Of a stretch of DNA of 64,000 bases, positions 60,361 to 64,000 are shown one piece after another (the first letter of the stretch is position 1; each line of letters begins with the position of its first letter). A program made the translations under genes and the position numbers. The notes below the pieces were generated by a model. It did no database searches. It had not been told where the DNA came from and saw nothing but the letters and a program-made list of their open reading frames with translations. The stretch covers positions 1 to 64,000 of the forward strand of contig CAYWGD010000024.1 in NCBI GenBank assembly GCA_964457335.1, given 5' to 3'. Origin of the DNA: CAJBVW01 sp964457335. GTDB lineage: Bacteria; Myxococcota_A; UBA796; SXON01.

Positions 60361-60441
60361 TGTCGCCTTCCGCTGCGACCGCGTGTAGCAATCCCCCGGA
60401 TGCCAAGCAACACGTTCAGACGCTCGCCGACCAGCTCTGGC

Positions 60442-60459
60442 TCCGCCAGAACTCCGCCA
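60442..60459. repeat. 18-bp island repeat, copy 3 (near attR)
   Basis: TCCGCCAGAACTCCGCCA, same orientation as copy 1, 131 bp inside attR. Confidence 0.65.
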
Positions 60460-60590
60460 CTTCTACGCGCGCCGACCCGTCGCCATCGGGCGCGAGACGA
60501 CACCAGATGACACTCACGGCCTCCCCGGATTGTCGCCTACATCGCCGATAACCAGCCTCCGCCCGACATCGGCGACCTCCCCAAGAAGGT

Positions 60591-60668
60591 GGTTCGACTC
60601 CCGCCGCCTCCACCACTTCAAACACGCTTCGCCCGGCCTAATCCGCCGGGCGAAGTCGTGTCGGGGGG
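60591..60668. repeat. attR: 78-bp direct repeat
   Basis: Exact copy of the tmRNA 3' end and its terminator (51994-52071). The bases before it (AAGAAGGT) do not continue the tmRNA, so only a fragment is present; it marks the right boundary of the island. Confidence 0.93.
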
Positions 60669-60780
60669 CCGACTCCACCACGTTTCCACCGCGGGGAGGA
60701 GGGGCGAGGAGGCAGTCGCGAACCTCCCGACCACGCCCCAGCCGGGTCGGCAGGGGGCGTGGGAACTTGAACGAGGCGAG

Positions 60781-61182
60781 GTGCTGTCGACCTTCGCGAA
60801 GGGCGAGTACGGTCTCTCGCTCGTGGACGAGCAGCTCGCGGAGCTGGAACTGGGGGCTCTCGGCCATGTGGGCGAACTCGGGCGCCTCCTGCGGGACATC
60901 GCCGGTCGGCAGGCCGACCCGCGACGAGGGCAGGCAGCCCTCCAGGCCGCCCTGGACGCTGGACCAACGTCGGTTGACGCCCAGCTCCGGGAGATTCGCG
61001 AACTGCTCGTCGTCGAGCCGCAGATGAACGTCCGCGCGCTGTCCGAGCGTCTCTTGCGCCAGATGCACGACGGCATCCGCGACGCCCTCGCCGCCGCCGA
61101 CGGGGCCCCGCCCGCGAGAAAGCAGCAGTACGCGAGTTCGGTGACTGGCGGAGATGGTCGGACCGGCTCGAAGCCGAGTTGA
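60781..61182 (+). CDS. Hypothetical helical protein just right of attR
   Basis: A 133-residue helical frame from a GTG preceded by GAGGCGAG (LSTFAKGEYGLSLVDEQL ... LLVVEPQMNVRALSERLL). It is rich in Leu/Ala/Arg/Glu and could form a coiled coil. No family is recognised. The frame is open further upstream to attR, so the gene may have been cut by insertion, or the start may be elsewhere. It is either old flanking DNA or part of an earlier insertion at the same site. Confidence 0.4.
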   Translation: MLSTFAKGEYGLSLVDEQLAELELGALGHVGELGRLLRDIAGRQADPRRGQAALQAALDAGPTSVDAQLREIRELLVVEPQMNVRALSERLLRQMHDGIRDALAAADGAPPARKQQYASSVTGGDGRTGSKPS

Positions 61183-61438
61183 CCGGCCGCGGCCTCCAGT
61201 TTCACGCGGTCCCCTGGTAGGCGGTCACTTCCCGGGCACGGGCCCTGTCGCCGACTGGAAGAGCGGGGCCTTGCCCTTCGCCGGCGCCTCGCCGAACTGG
61301 CGGACGAGGTAGAACCTCACGGTGCGCCGCGATCTCGCCGGACTTTCCTTCCGGGCGCACCAAGGCGGCACGGCTGGCGACGCGCCGCGGCTCCGCGCAT
61401 CGGACCCCGCCCACCACACGCCCGCTCCGGTCGCAGCC

Positions 61439-61476
61439 GGGGGCGTTGCGGGGGGCGGCGAGCCCCCCGCACGGGG
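61439..61476 (-). repeat. G-tract hairpin repeat, copy E, in the gap behind the antiporter
   Basis: On the minus strand: CCCCGTGCGGGGGG, loop, CCCCCCGCAACGCCCCC, 38 bases after the antiporter stop. It keeps the GCAACGCCCCC flank but lacks CTTGGGG, so it is a diverged copy. The rest of the 331-bp gap 61183-61513 has only a weak minus-strand frame (61225-61419) that I do not accept as a gene. Confidence 0.55.
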
Positions 61477-61513
61477 TCCGGCCGCGAAGCGGGCGGGCCC
61501 CCACGAAGACGAG

Positions 61514-62710
61514 CTACGCCGCGCTGGCGTGTTTCCCCGGGAGTTGCCGCCCGCTCTTCAGCAGGACGCGGGCGAGGGCGGGGTAGAGGAGGCTCGCGAG
61601 GACGGCCACGGTGATGGCGGCCCCCTCGAGGTCCGCCGGGACGCTCCCGGCGCGGACGCCGAGGTCGACGACCGCGATGAGCAGGGTGAGCGGCGCCGAG
61701 AGCAGGAGGGCCGCTGCCGCCGAGTCGCGGCTCCGCGAGCCGGTGAGCGCGAGGACCACGCCCGCGGGGACGCGCGCCACAACCATCACCAGCAGCATGG
61801 AGACGATGAAGCCGAGCCGGTCGAGGAACAGGTCGGGCGCGATGGCCACGCGCATGCCCACGCCGATGAAGAAGATGGGGACGAAGAAGCCGTAGGCCAT
61901 GCCCGCGAGCTTGTGCTCGACCGCGCCGACGTCGCGGAAGACGTAGGACACGAGCAGGCCGGCGACGAACGCGCCCAGCAGCGGCTCGATGCCGCCGAGG
62001 GCCGCGAGGCCGACGAACAGCGCGATGAGCGCGAGGCCGGCACGCATGCCGGTCTCCTGGGGGTCCTCGGCGGCCAGGAGCCGCGTGAAGGGCGCGGGGA
62101 ACCACCAGAGCAGTGACCGCAGCACGATGGCGCCGAGCACGGTCGCCGCGACGGGGACGAGCGCACGCGCGCCGCCGAGCACGGCGTCCACGGCGCTCTC
62201 GGCGTGGGACGCCACCTCCACGATCGCCACGACCGCGATGGTGACGAGCTCACCGACGCCCGCCACCGCGAGCATCCGCTGGGCCACGGGCGTGCGCGAG
62301 AGGTTGAGCTCCCGCAGCACGGTGGCCATGAGCGGGACGGAGGTGGCCCCGACGGCGAGGCCGATCCAGAGGTTCCACCCGAAGATCACCGCCACCGCGA
62401 AGGCCACGGCGAGCGTGAGCATGCTGCACACGAGCGGCACCACGAGGCCCCGGCCGTTGGCGCCCGCGAGCGAGCGCACCTGGATCTCCATGCCCGCGAC
62501 GAAGAGGAACAGGGCGAACCCGAGGTCGCCGAGGAGCCGGACGATGCCGCTCTCCTGCGCGCCCTCGAGGCCGAGCCCGCTGCGGCCGATGCAGAGCCCG
62601 AAGAGGATCTCGGCGACGGCGACGGGGATGCTCAGGCGCCGGGCGAGGGCCGGCATGGCGACGGCGCCCGCGGTGACGACGATGAGCGCGATGCCCTCGG
62701 CGGGCCTCAC
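61514..62710 (-). CDS. CPA2-type cation:proton antiporter (Kef/NapA-like)
   Basis: A 398-residue membrane protein with about 12 hydrophobic segments and typical CPA2 features: an early VAEILFGLCIGRSGLG, LGFALFLFVAGMEI (loop before helix 3), GATSVPLMATVLRELNLSRTPVAQRMLAVAGVGELVTI (core helices with a Glu in place of the usual Asp at the ion site) and FFVPIFFIGVGM. The GTG at 62710 overlaps the upstream gene's stop (GTGA), coupling it to a TrkA/Usp protein. It likely exchanges K+ or Na+ for protons at the inner membrane. Confidence 0.88.
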   Translation of the reverse strand: MRPAEGIALIVVTAGAVAMPALARRLSIPVAVAEILFGLCIGRSGLGLEGAQESGIVRLLGDLGFALFLFVAGMEIQVRSLAGANGRGLVVPLVCSMLTLAVAFAVAVIFGWNLWIGLAVGATSVPLMATVLRELNLSRTPVAQRMLAVAGVGELVTIAVVAIVEVASHAESAVDAVLGGARALVPVAATVLGAIVLRSLLWWFPAPFTRLLAAEDPQETGMRAGLALIALFVGLAALGGIEPLLGAFVAGLLVSYVFRDVGAVEHKLAGMAYGFFVPIFFIGVGMRVAIAPDLFLDRLGFIVSMLLVMVVARVPAGVVLALTGSRSRDSAAAALLLSAPLTLLIAVVDLGVRAGSVPADLEGAAITVAVLASLLYPALARVLLKSGRQLPGKHASAA

Positions 62711-64000
62711 GCGGGCCCGCCCGCGCCGCCGTCCCGGCGCGTCCAGGGGACGAAGACGGTCGAGCACGGGGACGCGTGGAGCAGGTACGTGGACACGTCG
62801 GGCACGAACAGCGTGCTCCGGCGCGCCCGGGAGTGGCCGAGGACGAGCAGGTCGTCGGCACGGCACGCGCTCCGGATGCGCTCGATCGGGTTGCCACGCT
62901 CGACGGCGCGCTTGGGCTCGATGCCGTGGAGGCGGGCATAGGCGACGAGGTCGCGCGTGGGATCGGAGGCCCCCTCCGCGTCGGGCGAGACGGAGGGCGG
63001 GAGCACCGTCAGGATGGCGAGCGGCACCTCGAACTGGCGGGCGAGGTCGATGGCGGCCCCGCCGATCTGGCGGGCGTCGTGCTCGGTGCCCACCGCGACG
63101 ACGACGCGCCGCGGCTCCAGCGGGCCGCGGACGACGATGACGGGGACACGCGCGGCGATGAGCTGGTGCGCCCAGCCGGGCGTCGTGAGGCCGGCGCGCG
63201 CGACCAGCGGGACGGGCCGGGGCTCGACCAGCAGGCAGCCGACACTCGCGGCCTCGAGCGCCGGCGCCACCGAGGCCGCGGGCGTGATGCCGGGATCCAG
63301 GAGCACGGGGGCGACCTCGATGGCCTCGCGGACCACGAGGCGCGTGCCGAGGGCGCGGCCGACCTCGAGCATCCGCGGACCCAGGCAGCCGAGGCGGGAG
63401 CCGTAGGCCGCGGGGAAGGTGGGCGCTCCGCCGCGGAAGAACGCGGCGATGGCGCCGAGCTCGGCGGGGTTGCCGACCAGCAGCACCTGGTCCCCGGGCT
63501 GCACGTCCGTGTCGCCGTGGGGCACGATGAGCCGCCCCTCCCGGTAGACGGCCGCCACGAGCCAGCCGCGCGGGTGCAGCTCGCGCAGGGGGCGCCCGGT
63601 CGCCGGGCTCCCGGACAACACCGTGACCTGCCGCAGCTCCCCGTGCCCGAGGCCCAGCTCCACGCCGCGCGTCTCCGCCGTCCCGATGCGGTTGAGCACC
63701 TGGGAGGCTGCGATGGCGTCGCGCTCCACGACGGCCGTGCCCGGCCAGGCGGCGGGCGCCTCGTCCAGCACCGCCACCATCTCCTCGACGCCGAACTCCT
63801 CGGCCGCGATGCGCGCCACCTCGAGGTTCACGGCGTCCGAGCCGGACGCGAGCACCAGGGTCGTCCCGGCGTTCAGCGGGCAGCGCTGGAGGGTCAGGCG
63901 GCTCGTCGCGTCGCCGACTATGTCCTGGCGGCCGGGCCGCGGCGGGAGGGCCGCGAGTGCGGCGGCGTCCACGTCGACGGCGGTGACACGCCAATCGACC
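62707..64000 (-). CDS. TrkA-N/TrkA-C/UspA regulatory protein (5' end outside the window)
   Basis: At least 430 residues visible; the frame continues past the window edge with VTAVDVD, the second strand of a TrkA/RCK NAD-binding fold, so the N-terminus is missing. Visible domains: rest of RCK-N (GDATSRLTLQRCPLNAGTTLVLASGSDAVNLEVA), RCK-C (about the next 90-160 residues; ELGLGHGELRQVTVL ... PGDQVLLVGNP) and a C-terminal part with two Usp-like halves (VVVAVGTEHDARQIGG; LLVLGHSRARR). It probably gates the coupled antiporter in response to nucleotides. Confidence 0.85.
   Translation of the reverse strand, partial: VDWRVTAVDVDAAALAALPPRPGRQDIVGDATSRLTLQRCPLNAGTTLVLASGSDAVNLEVARIAAEEFGVEEMVAVLDEAPAAWPGTAVVERDAIAASQVLNRIGTAETRGVELGLGHGELRQVTVLSGSPATGRPLRELHPRGWLVAAVYREGRLIVPHGDTDVQPGDQVLLVGNPAELGAIAAFFRGGAPTFPAAYGSRLGCLGPRMLEVGRALGTRLVVREAIEVAPVLLDPGITPAASVAPALEAASVGCLLVEPRPVPLVARAGLTTPGWAHQLIAARVPVIVVRGPLEPRRVVVAVGTEHDARQIGGAAIDLARQFEVPLAILTVLPPSVSPDAEGASDPTRDLVAYARLHGIEPKRAVERGNPIERIRSACRADDLLVLGHSRARRSTLFVPDVSTYLLHASPCSTVFVPWTRRDGGAGGPA

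Larger units (their letters stand above)
51994..60668. mobile_element. Integrative island in the tmRNA gene (about 8.6 kb)
   Basis: Bounded by exact 78-bp repeats (attL, attR). It encodes an excisionase-like HTH protein and a tyrosine recombinase at 53.8-55.2 kb, plus cargo: an HNH-like protein, XRE regulators, a membrane/LRAT-like/metallopeptidase operon, a PIN-like protein and an unknown protein. There are no phage structural, replication or conjugation genes, so it is either a small defence- or stress-type island or a remnant mobilised by another element. Internal repeats (ATTGTCGCC and an 18-mer) are specific to it as far as I saw. Confidence 0.88.

Noticed and set aside
60591..60668. Second tmRNA gene at the right end of the island.
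   Set aside because: Only the last ~25 bases of the tmRNA and its terminator are present; there is no 5' half or tag frame. It is attR.
61225..61419. 64-residue minus-strand frame behind the antiporter.
   Set aside because: No ribosome-binding site or domain, mixed codon pattern and it follows a terminator-like repeat; too weak to call.
61514..63994. A single 826-residue fusion of antiporter and upstream Arg-rich region.
   Set aside because: The upstream part is a shadow of the TrkA/Usp gene; the antiporter starts at the GTG overlapping that gene's stop.

Overview
The window is very G+C-rich DNA from a Gram-negative bacterium that looks like a member of the Myxococcota or a related former deltaproteobacterial lineage. 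The basis is the gene content: many outer-membrane lipoproteins with acidic Asp/Thr linkers, MopE-type Asp/Cys repeat proteins, FG-GAP repeat lipoproteins, a DUF1501/cytochrome cluster, CotH proteins and KGG-repeat proteins. No rRNA or tRNA gene was seen. One tmRNA gene is present.

Layout. 1-6.2 kb holds housekeeping and envelope genes: the 3' part of infB, a DUF503 gene, a SPOR protein, a LysM protein, dprA and a short Smg/DUF494-like gene. 6.3-11.9 kb holds a double-HTH protein with a palindrome at its 5' end, surface lipoproteins, a rhodanese and a START-like protein. 12-23 kb holds two giant FG-GAP lipoproteins flanking a type-2 (archaeal-like) valyl-tRNA synthetase. 21.7-26.7 kb is a four-gene chain: a cytochrome-like lipoprotein, a DUF1549/DUF1588-like protein, a small lipoprotein and a Tat-exported DUF1501 protein. 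An M23 peptidase lipoprotein follows on the other strand.

28.0-45.5 kb is the most interesting chromosomal region, an expanded poly-gamma-glutamate (Pgs/Cap) type polymer locus. Six tightly coupled minus-strand genes run from 42.9 to 28.0 kb: a CHASE2-PAS sensor, a PgsC/CapC protein with a duplicated membrane domain, a membrane-anchored periplasmic protein, a putative zinc amidohydrolase, a 1,321-residue protein that probably ends in an outer-membrane barrel, and a PgsB/CapB ligase with a long HEAT-like N-terminus. A CapA/PgsA lipoprotein is transcribed divergently. I infer synthesis at the inner membrane (PgsB, PgsC), periplasmic handling, and export or anchoring at the outer membrane. Two CotH proteins, a lamin-tail lipoprotein, a spermidine-synthase-like methyltransferase and two KGG proteins follow.

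51.6-60.7 kb: a tmRNA gene whose 3' end and terminator are repeated exactly (78 bp) at 60.6 kb, bounding an 8.6-kb island. It carries an excisionase-like and a tyrosine recombinase gene, an HNH-like protein, XRE regulators, a four-gene operon (membrane protein, XRE-TM, LRAT-like cysteine enzyme, zinc metallopeptidase), a PIN-like protein and an unknown protein. A 9-mer (ATTGTCGCC) recurs about ten times in the island. An 18-mer recurs three times, near both ends and behind the integrase. Four island genes have apparent single-base frameshifts near their 5' ends. 61.5-64 kb returns to core functions: a CPA2 antiporter overlapped by a TrkA/Usp regulator that runs off the window.

A G-tract hairpin with conserved flanks lies just behind five genes across the window (18.0, 26.7, 45.5, 45.7 and 61.4 kb), always in the same orientation relative to the upstream gene.
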